This document shows positions 44,817 through 56,717 of a DNA stretch of 64,000 bases, in pieces. The position numbers and the translations under genes are program-made. Origin of the DNA: Azolla caroliniana (taxonomy: Eukaryota; Polypodiophyta); the NCBI GenBank assembly GCA_043228905.1, contig JBHGNT010000001.1:17980001-18044000 (forward strand). Direction: 5' to 3'. The first letter of the stretch is position 1. Each line of letters starts with the position of its first letter. The notes under the pieces were generated by a model, which worked only from the letters and a program-made list of their open reading frames with translations, was not told the origin of the DNA and did no database searches.

Positions 44817-47342
44817 CTAGTAACTGTTACCCGGTAACCCTGGCTCCCTTGTCTGTTTTTCTTCATGGTTGTCGGCCAACTGCTTGCCGCTGCCTATTTC
44901 CGCATTGTTCTCCGGTTGATGAAACAGGTTCTGTGGCATGGGTCCATAGTATGGTTTAAGTCGGAACCCATTTACCCACTTGTCCAGCACCTCGCCGGCT
45001 AGCGTTCCCAGTTGATATGAGCCGTTGCACTCTCGTGTTATCCAATATGGTCCGGTCCACCGGAACCGTAGCTTCCCTGACATCTTGCCTATCTGGGTCT
45101 GGAACACTAGTACCAGTTTGCCGATTCCAAACATCTTCTCGTTACCCTTCCAGTGGTGGTTGATGAATGCTTTCCTTCGTCATTGCTCGAGTTTCATCTA
45201 GATTAGGCTCACTATTCGGTGCTCCTCCAACTCGCATAGTGCTGCTAACCGGATTTTTTCTGACTCCTGGCTCAGCCACTCCCGGACCTGTATCCGTAAG
45301 CCTGGAATCTGGAATTCAATTGGCATCACCACTTCGAGACCAAACGCTAACCAGAATGGTGTTGTCCAGATACTTGTTTTGTATGCTGTCCGGTAAGCCC
45401 ATAACACGCTGTGTAGCTTTGTATCCCAATCGGTTTGGTTCTCATTGACAATCTTCTAGAGAATGTTCTACAGAGTTTTATTGGTGGATTCGGCCAATCC
45501 ATTGGCCTGCGGGTAATAAGGGGTGCTTCGCTTGTGTAGGACCGCATAAAATGTTGTTAGGCTTGCCACCACTTGGCCGAGGAAGTGTCCACCTTGGTCG
45601 CTGATTAATTCGATTGGACATCCATACCGGCACTAGATGTACTCGTACAGGAACTTTGTCGTCGACGCTACGGTATTGTCACGTAGTGCCCTTGCTTCCA
45701 CCCATTTTGTATAGTAATCTATGGCGACAATTATGTACTTGTTACCAGTTCACATTGCCGGTGGCTTGGATGGTCCAACGAAGTCGAACCCCCATTTCTG
45801 GAATGGCTCTAGAGGTAGTACCAGCTGGTGCGGCATGCACGCTTGTTCCGTTAGCTGACCCATTCTTTGACATAGATCACATTTCTTCGTATATCGGACC
45901 GAGTCCTTTAGTGTCGTTGGCCACCATAAGCCACTGCGCCATATTTTCCTTGCCATAGCTTCTCTGGCATAATGTCCTCCGACGACCCCACAATGCGCTT
46001 CCCGTAAAATGATGTCTTTTTCATCACTCCAGACCGCTCACCGCCATATGCCTTCCGCTCCTTTATGATACAGTGTATACGGCACAAGACAAAAGTGTCG
46101 GCTTTGCACCACCAACTGTTTACATTCATCCTGGTTCATCCCATCTGGGGGTAGTCCGGTGCTTAAGAACCGGTGCATATTCGTTAGCCATTTGTTGTCG
46201 TCCGCGACTGTCCCATCTACTGTGGTTTCCGTTGTAATTTTAATCAATGCGGCATCCGGAAATTCATCTTGAACACCGTCACCGGTCTCTCTGGATTCTA
46301 ATCGGCTCAAGTAATCAGCAACCGCATGTTGTATACCCGGCTGGTGATAGATCTCAAATTCAAATTGTTGAAATAATAATGTCCACCGGGCCAGCTTGCT
46401 GGTGAGTGATGCCTTTGAGACCAAGTATAAAAGCGTTGAATGGTCTACATGGAATGAAAACTTGTGGCTCAACAAATAATGATGGTATTTGGTGACACTG
46501 TATATCATTCCTAGGGCTCCTCCTTCCGTAGTGGAATAATTTCGCTCAGCCTTTCACAGCTTCCGGCTAGCGTAGTACACCAGCCAGTACCACTTAGGTT
46601 CGGTAAGTTGCATGAGTACGCTGCCGATTGCGGTATCCGACGCATCCACGAAGACATGGAACTCTTTTGACCAGTTGGGGGGTTGTACCACTGGTGCTCA
46701 CGATAGTATTACCTCGAGTGCGTGGTAAGCCTCGTTCTCTTCATTTGTCTATTTAAACGGTGTCCGGTGTACAACTGCGTGTAGTGGCATGGCGAGGTTT
46801 GCCAAGTATCGGAGCATCCGACTATGCCACCGGATCTGTCCTAAGAACTGGCTTAAAGCCTTTGTAGTCCATCGGTGTCGGTGCCTGCAAAATAGCCTCG
46901 ACCTTATCCGGGTCCACGACAATCCCTTCCTTGTTAACAATATGACCCAACAATGTGCTGATGGTCACACCGAAGACACATTTTGCCGGGTTTAAGCTTA
47001 ATTGGTATCCTCTGCACTTTTCCAAGCATAACCTGAGATGGTCGAGGTGTTCCCCTTTCCGGCTATATACCGCAAAGTCATCCAGAAATACCTGCATAAA
47101 CGCCGGTATGAATTCTCCAAATACTTCCATAATAATCTTTTGAAAGGTTGTCGGCGCTGTCTTGAGTTCGAGCATCATTACAACTGCTATGAAGACTCCC
47201 CATTCTGTCACGAACGCCGTCTTTTCCTGATCGTCCGGGTGCATCCTTATTTGGTTATATCCGCTGAAACCATCGAGGAAGCTATAAACCTCGTGCCCGG
47301 CTACCGCATCTAAAACTCCATCCGTAAATGGAAGCGGAAATG
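44817..47342 (-). pseudogene. E11 RT, RNase H and integrase
   Basis: Minus strand, resuming after E12. RT: LPFTDGVLDAVAGHEVYSFLDGFSGYNQ, MQVFLDDFAVYSRKGEHLDHLRL (46822-47340). RNase H: KFSFHVDHSTLLYLVSKASLT, HAVADYLSRLESRE (46038-46508). Integrase zinc region: ARKIWRSGLWWPT, CDLCQRMGQ (45750-45960). Integrase C-terminus: VLVFQTQIGKM, RWTGPYWI, LDKWVNGFRLKPYYG (44817-45134). Several frameshifts and stops. Confidence 0.87.
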
Positions 47343-47798
47343 TGTTACCCGGACCCGGACAGTCAGTTTTACCGAACAAGTGGGAAAGCGTCGAAAACGG
47401 AGTCGGTTCGGATCGACTGTTCGGATCAATGACTCAGCAGTGAACAAAGAGAACTAAGTTAGTTAGATAATTTTGTAATTCTTGATAGTAAGTAGGAATA
47501 GTTCTTGATGAGAAAAGACCTTCGGTATACCTATAAAAGGGAACCAAAGGCATTGTAAGAAAGGTCGTTTATTTAGTAATATAAGTTTAAGTTTGGAATA
47601 TCATGTACGGATTCTGTGTTCTTTCTATTGTCTATGTTGTTAAGTGCAAGCTTCCTAATTTATAACTAAGTAACGATCACGGTAATTACCGATTAATATA
47701 GTATAATTCCGTTCATAAAACACAATTCCTTGTTAGAACGTTGAGTAGCGACGTTCACTCTTCTGTATCGGTAGTAGTTAGTAATTAGCTGATTAACA
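47343..47798 (+). repeat. E12 5' LTR
   Basis: TGTTACCCGG...GATTAACA. TATAAAAGG at about 47532 is the likely core promoter. Confidence 0.95.
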
Positions 47799-47808
47799 CA
47801 GAAGAAAT

Positions 47809-47825
47809 TTGGCACGCCCGGTTAC
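47809..47825 (+). promoter_or_regulatory. E12 primer binding site
   Basis: TTGGCACGCCCGGTTAC, ten bases after the LTR. The TGGCACGCC form is a tRNA-complementary PBS type seen in plant Gypsy elements. Its first eight bases are the exact complement of the CGTGCCAA before the 3' LTR. Confidence 0.7.
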
Positions 47826-47857
47826 ATCTGCAATTAAGCAGAGAACAAATCGAATGG

Positions 47858-50686
47858 ATGTCATATGAAGAGGAGACACCGGTCAGTTGTAAGCGCCCTC
47901 GTACAAGGTCAGTTACGAAGGCAGTGCAGGAAGCGTTCATTGCGCAAGAACAGCCGGAATCAAGCACAAAGTGGTCGAAACTTCCTGACTTATCCGATCA
48001 ATTACCTTCAGACGAAAAACAGACGGAAGAGGTATCGTTTTACGACATTTGGGACGATATGCCTTATACTTATTCTAAGTTCCGGGAAGGAACAGATGCG
48101 GAAGCACATGTTAGGGATTTCTTAACGACATGGGAGATTAACCATGGAGCTCAGCGATTGTCGGCAGATGCCGAAGATAAGTCAAAAATCGCTGAGTTCG
48201 TCTTATCATTAGACGGATATTCCGCCAATTGGTTTGCGCAGAACGGTCTTCAAGGATTTCCATCCTTTGAAGTGTTAACTAGTAAATTTTTACAATTATT
48301 TCATCAACAAATTCCGCAGAAGGATTTGATTGCGCAATTTTATGTGTTATATCAAGAAAAAAATGAAACAGTATCTCAGTTTGTGATACGATTTTAGAAC
48401 TTACAGCTTCAGATTTCAAGGCCGATTCCGGATAATGAATTAAAAGAAGTCTTTCTAGAAGCTGTAAAAGAACCATTAAGGACGACATTGAAAGTGTTCG
48501 ATTTTCGAAATCAGACTATCGAACAAGTAATTGATAAAGCAATAGAAATGGGTCGACCACCGGTCAATGTTCAGAGTATGGACATGTCGGCATTACACCG
48601 TACATTACCAACAATAGAGGAGTTACAATTTCGACAAGCAGTTCAATGCACCACTTGTTTAAATACGGGGCATTCGGCAATTGAATGTACGTTAAGAACA
48701 CATTGTACAATATGTCATTCAAAATTACATTCAGTAGAACAATGTGAATATAATCTGCTTAATAAAACTACGGCGTCAGTACGACAAATTTTTATTGACA
48801 ATGGTTACCAAAATAACACTAATCTGTTCAATGGTTATCAAAATAATAATTTTTCACAAAATCAGCAAAATGTACAACAAAATCCGGTTCTACAGCCAAA
48901 TCAGATCTTTTCACAACAAAATATGCAACCCACTCAAGTGACTCAAGCATTTCAACCAGGATTTGCTCAATCCAACCCACCATTCGTACAGAATCCGAAT
49001 CAATATTTTCAACAAAATAATCAAAGTTTCCAACAAGGTAACCCACCATTTCAAGGGTTTCAATAGAACTGTCCGAATGTGCAACCGAATTCTGCATTTC
49101 AACCAAATCCGGCATTTCAACCGGGTAATATGACCTTTCAACATAATACTCAAACCGTTCCACAAAATAATCAAATGTTTCAACAGAATAATTTTCCGCC
49201 AAATCAGGAGTTTGGGATAACACAAAATGTAGCACAACCAAATGATAATACCGAACAATTTAGGCAGAATCGGTATAAAAATAAGAGATTTTACAAACCA
49301 AAAGCTACACGTCAATACCAACAAAACCCGAGTGGTAATGAAGAGCAGCAATTTAATAACGGCCAATTTGCACATGGAGAGACCGGTGGAACATTCGTAC
49401 CCACTTGTTATATTTGTCAACAACTAGGCCATTATGCTAATCAATGTCCGGTTAAAGGAAAGGGTCTAGCAGTTAATATGGTAATACCGGAAGTTCAGCA
49501 AGTAACGACACGCAGCAAAAGCAAACAATCAGAGTGGGAAATTCAGGAAGAAGTTCGGAAGGCGGCAAAAGAATGGGTTGACGAAGCAAATCAAAGTAAT
49601 GTGAATCGAATGTTACAAGACAATAACATTGACCAGAACATCGCTGTACAACAGTCATTGGGGAATAAGGAACAGGAAGAAACTTGGAAACTGTTGGCTG
49701 ATTGCCAAGTGTCATTGCCACTTACGGGCTTACTTAAGTTAGTACCAAGGTTTACAGAAAAAGTGGCAGCATTAATTGCATATAAAGGTTCCGAACAAAT
49801 AGCAGTACACTACAATCAGCCAAGTAATAACCCTTCGATCATGGATGAACAGAATCCGTCGATTAAGGTAATACTTTACGGGCAAGAAATCGGAAATGTG
49901 ATTATAGATGGAGGCTCGGGAGTTAATGTGATTAACAAAGCTACATGTGAAAAACTAGGAATCACGGAATGGGAAGCATGTCCGTTTTGGTTACGAATGG
50001 CAGATACAAGTACGGTACGACCGATTGGTTTGCTTCGACAACTGGATGTAATAATCGGGGGACACAGTTTTCAGATTTCGGCAGTAATTTTGCAGTTAGA
50101 AACGCAGGGAGCATACCCCTTGTTATTGGGGAGACCATGGTTAAAGACAGCTAATATCAAACAAAATTGGAAACAAAATGTGCTAACATTTAGGAAAGGA
50201 AAAACTAAGGTCAGGATTCCGACGCACAACAAAGTGATAACAAGCAAACAGAGTTTACCTGTACATGCAGAAGCAGTTAATATGATGGAAGGATTGGACG
50301 AGGAAGAAGAAAGTCATTATTTCAATGATAATCAGAAAATCATCCCTCTATTTGAGGTAGATATTTTGCAAGCATTAACACCATATGTAGACTCACACGA
50401 AGAAGTGCCAATAGATGAGCAAACAATGAAAGAAATACGAATGCAACAAGAAGCTACAGATAAGGAAATGAAGGTATCGCAGAGAGTGCAAGCCTCAGCA
50501 TTGGAGGAGATCGATTTGGCAGGAGTAGAGGATGGTGAAAGAAAAACAGTCTTGATTGCTAGAGATTTGGCAGAAAATGACAAACGGACATTAACAACAT
50601 TACTATTACAATATAAAGATATTTTTGCATGGTCGTTTGACGATATGAAAGGTCTGGATCCCGCTTTTTGTTAACATCAAATCAAT
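47858..50686 (+). pseudogene. E12 gag and protease, in-frame stops only
   Basis: ATG 47858. Gag domain (SFYDIWDDM, KFREGTDAEAHVRDFLTTWE, GYSANWFAQNGLQGF, LFHQQIPQKDLIAQFY, TVSQFVIRF). TAG at 48395, after which the same frame continues NLQLQISRPIPD. Knuckles: CTTCLNTGHSAIEC and CTICHSKLHSVEQC (48640-48750). Then about 195 residues rich in Asn/Gln/Phe/Pro (48770-49370), with TAG at 49064, and a third knuckle CYICQQLGHYANQC (about 49405-49450). Protease around 49900: VIIDGGSGVNVINKATC, PLLLGRPWL. TAA at 50672 just before RT. No frameshift. Confidence 0.9.
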
Positions 50687-53350
50687 TTGCATAAAGATGC
50701 AAAGCCAGTACAACAACGCAGGTACAGGTTGAATCCGAATTATGCTATCAAAGTAAAAGAAGAAATTGATAAACTCTTAAAAGTAGGATTTATTCGACCC
50801 GTCAAAAAATCAACATGGCTGAGTCCGATAGTAGTAGTCCCGAAAAAGAATGGGAAAATTCGCGTATGTGTGGATTACAGAAAATTGAATGCAGCGACAA
50901 TTACGGATGCGTTTCCGTTGCCATTCACAAATGGGATATTAGATGCAGTAGCTGGACATGAAATTTATAGTTTCTTGGATGGGTTCAGTGGGTACAACCA
51001 AGTACGGATGAATCCGGAAGATCAGGAAAAGACAGCTTTTGTCATAGAATGGGGTGTCTTTGTGGCAGTAGTAATGATGTTCGGTTTAAAAACAACTCCA
51101 GCTACATTTCAGCGGGTAATACAGGAAATATTCGGGGAATATATTCCAGCTTTCATGCAGGTGTTTTTAGATGATTTTGTGGTATATAGTCGGAAAGCTG
51201 ATCATTTTGAGCATTTACGGCTATGTTTAGAAAAATGTCGAAAAGGGCGTCTTAGCTTAAATCCAGCCAAATGCGCATTCGGAGTAATGAGTGGTACGTT
51301 ACTTGGGCATATTGTCAGTCAAGAAGGGATTGCAGTGGACCCAGACAAAGTTAAAGCAATTATTGAGGCAACACCACCAACAAATGCTAAAGCTCTAAGT
51401 AGATTTTTGGGTCAAATTCGGTGGCACAGTAGAATGATGAGATATCTAGCAGACATTGCTATTCCGTTACACACAGCAGTACACAAAGTTCCTTTTATAT
51501 GGACAAGTATAGAACAAGATGCATACGAATGTCTCAAGAAGATGCTGACAAAGGTTCCGGTAGTTCAACCACTGGACTGGAACAAACCATTTCATGTTTT
51601 TGTCGATGCGTCGGACATTGCCATAGGCAGTGCTTTAATGCAATTATCCGAACCAAACTGGTATAGGCCGGTATACTATGCCAGTAGGAAACTTTCGTCG
51701 GCCGAAAGAAACTATTCAACAACCGAAAGAGAAGCTTTGGGAATGATATATAGTGTGAACAAATTTCGACATTACCTTTTGGGTAAGAAATTTACATTTC
51801 ATGTGGATCATTCGGCTCTACTGTATCTAGTTTCCAAACAAGAATTGACAGGCAAGTTAGCCAGATGGACGTTATTGCTTCAAGAGTTTGAATTCGACAT
51901 TATACATCGACCAGGAGCACAGCACGCGATTGCTGACTATCTCAGTCGGCTTGAATCTGGAGAAGAAGCGGTTGGTGTTAAAGATGATTTTCCAGATACT
52001 CAATTATTTCGGGTTGAGGCAGTAAAAGCACAAGAAATGAACGAGGAAAAAGAGGATGAATGGATTTCCGAAATGACGATATTTCTATCAACAGGAATTC
52101 CGGCCGAACACATGTCGACAGATGAAAGAAAAAGAATTGCAGTACGAAGTCGAAATTTTTGTTTATTTAATGACATGTTGTATCATAAAGGAGCGGATGG
52201 AATATGGCGAAGGGCAGTACGGAAATTTGAAAAATTAGCCATATTAACAAAGTCACATTGTGGAATTGCTGGCGGTCATTACGCAGGAGAAGCAACAGCC
52301 AGAAAAATATGGAATAGCGGGTTATGGTGGCCAACGGTGATGAAAGATGCTAACGAATACTGTAAGAAATGCGATTTGTGTCAAAGAATGGGGCAACCGA
52401 CCGAAAAGGATAGAATGCCTTTTCAACCGGTTTTACCTCTTGAGCCATTTCAGAAATGGGGCTTAGATTTTGTTGGCCCATTCAAACCAGCAGCTGCAAG
52501 AACCGGTAATCGATATATCATAATTGCGACTGACTATTGCACAAAATGGGTTGAAGCAAAAGCTCTCAGAGACAATACAGCAGCATCCACAGCAAAATTC
52601 CTGTATGAAAATATATGGTGTCGATTCGGTTGCCCAATAGAATTGGTAAGCGATCAAGGCACTCATTTTATTAACAAGTTAATTCACGAATTAACTAATT
52701 ATTATGCCGTAGTTCATAAGAAAAGTACGCCTTACTATCCCCAAGCTAATGGATTGGCAGAATCGACAAATAAAACAATTTAAACAATTTTAAAGAAGAT
52801 AGTGAATGAAAATCGTACTGATTGGGATCAAAAGTTAAATAGTGCATTATGGGCATATCGTACTTCGTACAAAACATCCATTAAATCAACACCTTTCCGA
52901 ATGGCATTCAGACTTGAAGCCGTTATGCAGATCGAATTCCAAATTCCGACACTTCGTATCCAAGCGACGAATAAGTTAAATGAAATAGAATCGGAGCAGA
53001 TACGCAAAGAGGCTTTATTAGTATTAGAAGAAGAAAGGATTCAATCAATGTCAGCACTAGAACACAAGCAGAGACAAATCAAGGCATTCGTAAATCGACA
53101 TCGAAGGAAATCGGAAGAGCAATTCGAAATTGGGAAACCGGTATTGGTATTCCAGACGAAAATGGGACTTATGCCTGGGAAACTCCGGTATAGATGGACA
53201 GGTCCAGTATGGATAATTAATAGTAAAAATGGTACGTATCAACTGGGATCATTAACCGGAGAGGTTTTACCGAAATGGGTAAATGGATTCCGGCTTAAAC
53301 CGTATTTGGGAGATATGCCGGTAAACCCGTTTATTCAAACGGAAGAGTAA
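50687..53350 (+). pseudogene. E12 RT, RNase H and integrase, one in-frame stop
   Basis: Same frame as gag. RT: YRLNPNYAIKVKEEIDKLL, SPIVVVPKKNGKIRVCVDYRKLN, FSGYNQVRMNPEDQEKTAF, MQVFLDDFVVYS (FLDD active site). RNase H: FHVFVDASDIAIGSALMQ, TTEREALGMIY, HVDHSALLYL. Integrase: HCGIAGGHYAGEATARKIW and CKKCDLCQRMG (HHCC), core with GLDFVGPF, SDQGTHF, YYPQANGLAESTNK. TAA at 52781, then C-terminus ALWAYRTSYKTS, RWTGPVWII, KWVNGFRLKPYLG, ending at TAA after TEE. Makes and integrates cDNA. Confidence 0.92.
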
Positions 53351-53433
53351 AAAAAAAAAAAAAACTAACTAACTCACTCAATAGTTCTTGTCAAATGAAG
53401 AAATAGAATCTTGCCATAACAGTCTGAATCGAC

Positions 53434-53442
53434 TATAAATAG
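53434..53442 (+). promoter_or_regulatory. Internal TATA-like box before the E12 extra ORF
   Basis: TATAAATAG between the pol stop (53350) and the extra ORF start (53545), after an A run (53349-53365). E11 has TATTTAAAG at the matching place (44713-44721, minus). It may serve a separate transcript; splicing or re-initiation are alternatives. Confidence 0.4.
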
Positions 53443-53544
53443 AAAGAGGAATTGCATGAGTATTAGTAAGTGGTACAACCACTACACGTAGAGTTAATAC
53501 TAATTAATTCCTACATTAATAGCAATTACTATTCTTTAGTCATA

Positions 53545-56217
53545 ATGCATAAGTTAATATCTTTAAAGCATATTTCTGTATCTTCTGTGTCGCCAAAGCA
53601 ACAGAAACGAGTGCAGATCTCGAAACATTCTGAGCCTTCGTGCCCTGACTCGCCCAAACTCTGTTTTTCTGATTTTCATCGCTACAGAAGCTGTGCAGAT
53701 CTCCAACCGTCATCGTCAAGTGATTCAGAACAAGCAAACACAGAAGTCATGCCGATTCCTGTGTCTGAAGAACTGCGACTGTGGCTTTATGAGAGAAACT
53801 TACAAGGTTTCATCAAAGTAGCAGAAGCGGAACCTCATCCGCAGGCGGAAGAATTGGTACAACAATTAGACATCACCAAGGTCACCACAAAGAAAATACG
53901 AAATGCATTACAGATGCCAAGAGGAGGCTTTGAGGCAGTTAAAAAACCTTCATCAAAAGCACTCCAATCGTATTTCGGGGAATACTCACCCTCGGCAAAA
54001 GCATATCAGACTTATGGAGGTCGGGATGAGTTTTTCCATGAAGTGACTAGATTTTTACTAGAGGTGGGATTTGTCAGTCCCCGGTTTTATTGTATGCCGA
54101 AAAAAAGGGCTGGGTTTATCATAGCCGCATACGAAAAGGAGGATTTCAACTGGCCACTATTGTCGGGGGAAGCTCTGAGAGAGCAGCTACAAGGGGTAAA
54201 AACAGGAAAACCAATGAAGCAAATTTTTGGTCGTTGGCTATCGGTATTGTTTCCGATTCAAGAATCGGAAACTCCTATTCAGTCAAGAAGACCACCGATA
54301 GTACAAGCACCGTGAAGACACCGACAGGTAGTACATGAAGAATGGATAGAGGAAGAATCGGCACATGCCGATAATATACAAACGGATATGCCTCAGTCGG
54401 AACCACCAAGACCAGAGAATTCCGAAAACAGGCAACCAGCAGCCTAACAAGAAACAGTTGACCATTTGATAAACAAGCAGCAGCCGACAGAAAATCGACA
54501 ACAAGCAGAGAAGATGCGACAAAGGACAAGGGTTAAACAAAAGGCTAATCGGCAATTCCAACCAGAAAACAGTGATGGGTCAGCACCGAAAAGGCAACGC
54601 ACAAAGGAAAGTTCGAATACGCCTGTAGTAGCAGAAGTAATAAAACCAGGGAATGAGAGCGTTTCAACACAACCTCAACAAGGACAATCTTCAAAAGTAG
54701 CAATTCGGGAAGCACATGGGTACTTGGATATTCCACCAGCAGCACATGAATTAGCTGCCATTTTACAGTTCGGAACTTCATACGAACTGGTTGAATGGTT
54801 GGCTAAAAGATTGACAGAAGTATCAGAACGGCTGGCTCAAGAACATAATGACCGAATAATGATACAGAAAGCCTTACGAGGAGTGTTGGAACCTCAAGAA
54901 AAAGCAGAGATAGAGAAAATCGGCCGGAAAAGAAATGCACAGAATAGAGGAGAGGCTATTGAAATGCCACCATTACATGAAGCACTGGTCGAAATTCATA
55001 AAGAATATGAAACGACACGCAAAGCAGCCAGTGATATGGCTGAAAGATACAAAAGTGTATCAGCATCGGCGGAGGTGCTGAAACATCAGTTTTGTAACAT
55101 ACAGGCAGAAAATAAAGAACTAAAAGAAAGTCTAAACAAATGGGAAACGCAGGCACGGCCTATGGCGTCGGAGTCAGAATGGCAGCAGAAATTGGAGGAC
55201 GCTGAAAAAGCACGTCAAGCAGAAACAACAAGGGCCAACAATGCTGTATTTCAAACTACAGAATTAGAAAAACAAATAGAAACCATTCAGAATGGCCAAT
55301 ACAAAGTTCTCGAAGAAAAAAATCAATTAATAAACGAATTACAGAAAAATCTAGAAGAAGCTAAGACGGCCAATCATACATATACCGAACAAATTGAGGA
55401 ATTCGAAAGGTATATAGTGTCACAGGAAAGTCAATTGACAGAAAAAGAGCAGAGTCTTGAAGAAGTCAACAGAAGAATTACGGAACAACAGGAGGAATGG
55501 AGCAAAGAGAAATCGGCATTCGAACAACAACTGAACGAAATTCGGAAGATATCGGAACAAAGGCGGCTGGACATATATATAGTCGAATCCAAACTAATGC
55601 GAGCTGAAAGTGAAAACCGAGCCACTATTACGGATTTACGGAAAGAGTTGCAAACCGCTCAATACGTCGCAAGCATCACTAAGGACAAAGTGCAACACAT
55701 CATAGGGAAACATCGAAACCTAGCAAAGAAAATGATCGATGAATCCCTTGCGCAAGGATGGAAGTTATGGACGGCACAAGCGGCGGAATTACAGTTATTG
55801 AGTGCCGACAAAAATAACCGTCAGGTCCAAGGTGCAGGTTTTTTTAAAATGGCACAAAAGGATATTGACAATATCCAAGAGGATATCATGAAAGATATGG
55901 ACGAAATTGCGGCATTTTATAGAGAAGAAATTCAACGTATTATGCAAGAATTCGACAAAAATGATATAGGCACTTCCGTCCAGTTGGATAAAATCGAAGC
56001 CGAAAGAACCAGCAAGACTCTTGGTCTTCAAGCTCCCGGAAGAAGTAAACCAGAGCAGCCAACCGAATCACAACATTCAAAACCTGCTCCGAATGACGAC
56101 TGTGACACAGATGAAGATGAAGATGAAGAGGAAGATATAGATGGAATACATCCAAGGCCAGAAGAGCCTTCGATTTTTGATATTCTGAACGATTCGGATG
56201 AAGAGCTACAGGAATAG
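53545..56217 (+). pseudogene. E12 extra 3' ORF: unknown N-terminal domain plus long coiled coil
   Basis: 891 codons in a frame different from gag-pol, with TGA at 54313 and TAA at 54445 as the only lesions. Residues 1-65 Ser-rich; 70-250 a globular region (SEELRLWLYERNLQGFIKVAEA; FLLEVGFVSPRFYCMPKKRAGFIIAAYE; MKQIFGRWLSVLFP). Then a basic/Gln-rich linker, a heptad-rich coiled coil at about 390-800 (MASESEWQQKLEDAEKARQ, LEKQIETIQNGQYKVLEEKNQ), and an acidic tail (DTDEDEDEEEDIDG). No signal peptide or membrane helix, so not a typical envelope protein. E11 carries a homolog. Function unknown; a structural or cellular-targeting role is possible. Confidence 0.8.
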
Positions 56218-56219
56218 GC

Positions 56220-56261
56220 GTGGGTTCGCTGGACAAGGTCCTGGCCCACGGACGTGCCAAG
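56220..56261 (+). promoter_or_regulatory. E12 3'-terminal hairpin with tRNA-like CCA end
   Basis: GTGGG, TTCG, CT, GGAC, AAG, GTCC, TGG, CCCAC, GGACGTGCCA, AG, then the LTR. Identical spacing to E11 (42 nt). No polypurine tract lies between the ORF stop and the LTR. Confidence 0.72.
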
Positions 56262-56717
56262 TGTTACCCGGACCCGGACAGTCAGTTTTACCGAACAAGT
56301 GGGAAAGTGTCGAAAACGGAGTCGGTTCAGATCGACTGTTCGGATCAATGACTCAGCAGTGAACAAAGAGAACTAAGTTAGTTAGATAATTTTGTAATTC
56401 TTGATAGTAAGTAGGAATAGTTCTTGATGAGAAAAGACCTTCGGTATACCTATAAAAGGGAACCGAAGGCATTGTAAGAAAGGTCGTTTATTTAGTAATA
56501 TAAGTTTAAGTTAGGAATATCATGTACGGATTCTGTGTTCTTTCTATTGGCTATGTTGTTAAGTGCAAGCTTCCTAATTTATAACTAAGTAACGATCACG
56601 GTAATTACCGATTAATATAGTATAATTCCGTTCGTAAAACACAATTCCTTGTTAGAACGTTGAGTAGCGACGTTCACTCTTCTGTATCGGTAGTAGTTAG
56701 TAATTAGCCGATTAACA
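56262..56717 (+). repeat. E12 3' LTR
   Basis: 456 bp, seven differences from the 5' LTR, no length change. Confidence 0.95.

Larger units (their letters stand above)
47343..56717 (+). mobile_element. E12: full-length Ty3/Gypsy element with extra 3' ORF
   Basis: 9375 bp, AAATG at 47338-47342 and 56718-56722, LTRs 456 bp each with 7 differences (about 1.5 percent). Order: LTR, PBS, gag-pol in a single frame, a gap with a TATA-like box, a second ORF of 891 codons, a 3' hairpin, LTR. It sits inside the RT of its relative E11, in opposite orientation. Confidence 0.95.

Noticed and set aside
53545-56217. Extra ORF as a retroviral-type envelope gene
   Set aside because: Position fits, but there is no signal peptide, transmembrane helix or cleavage site; the bulk is soluble coiled coil.
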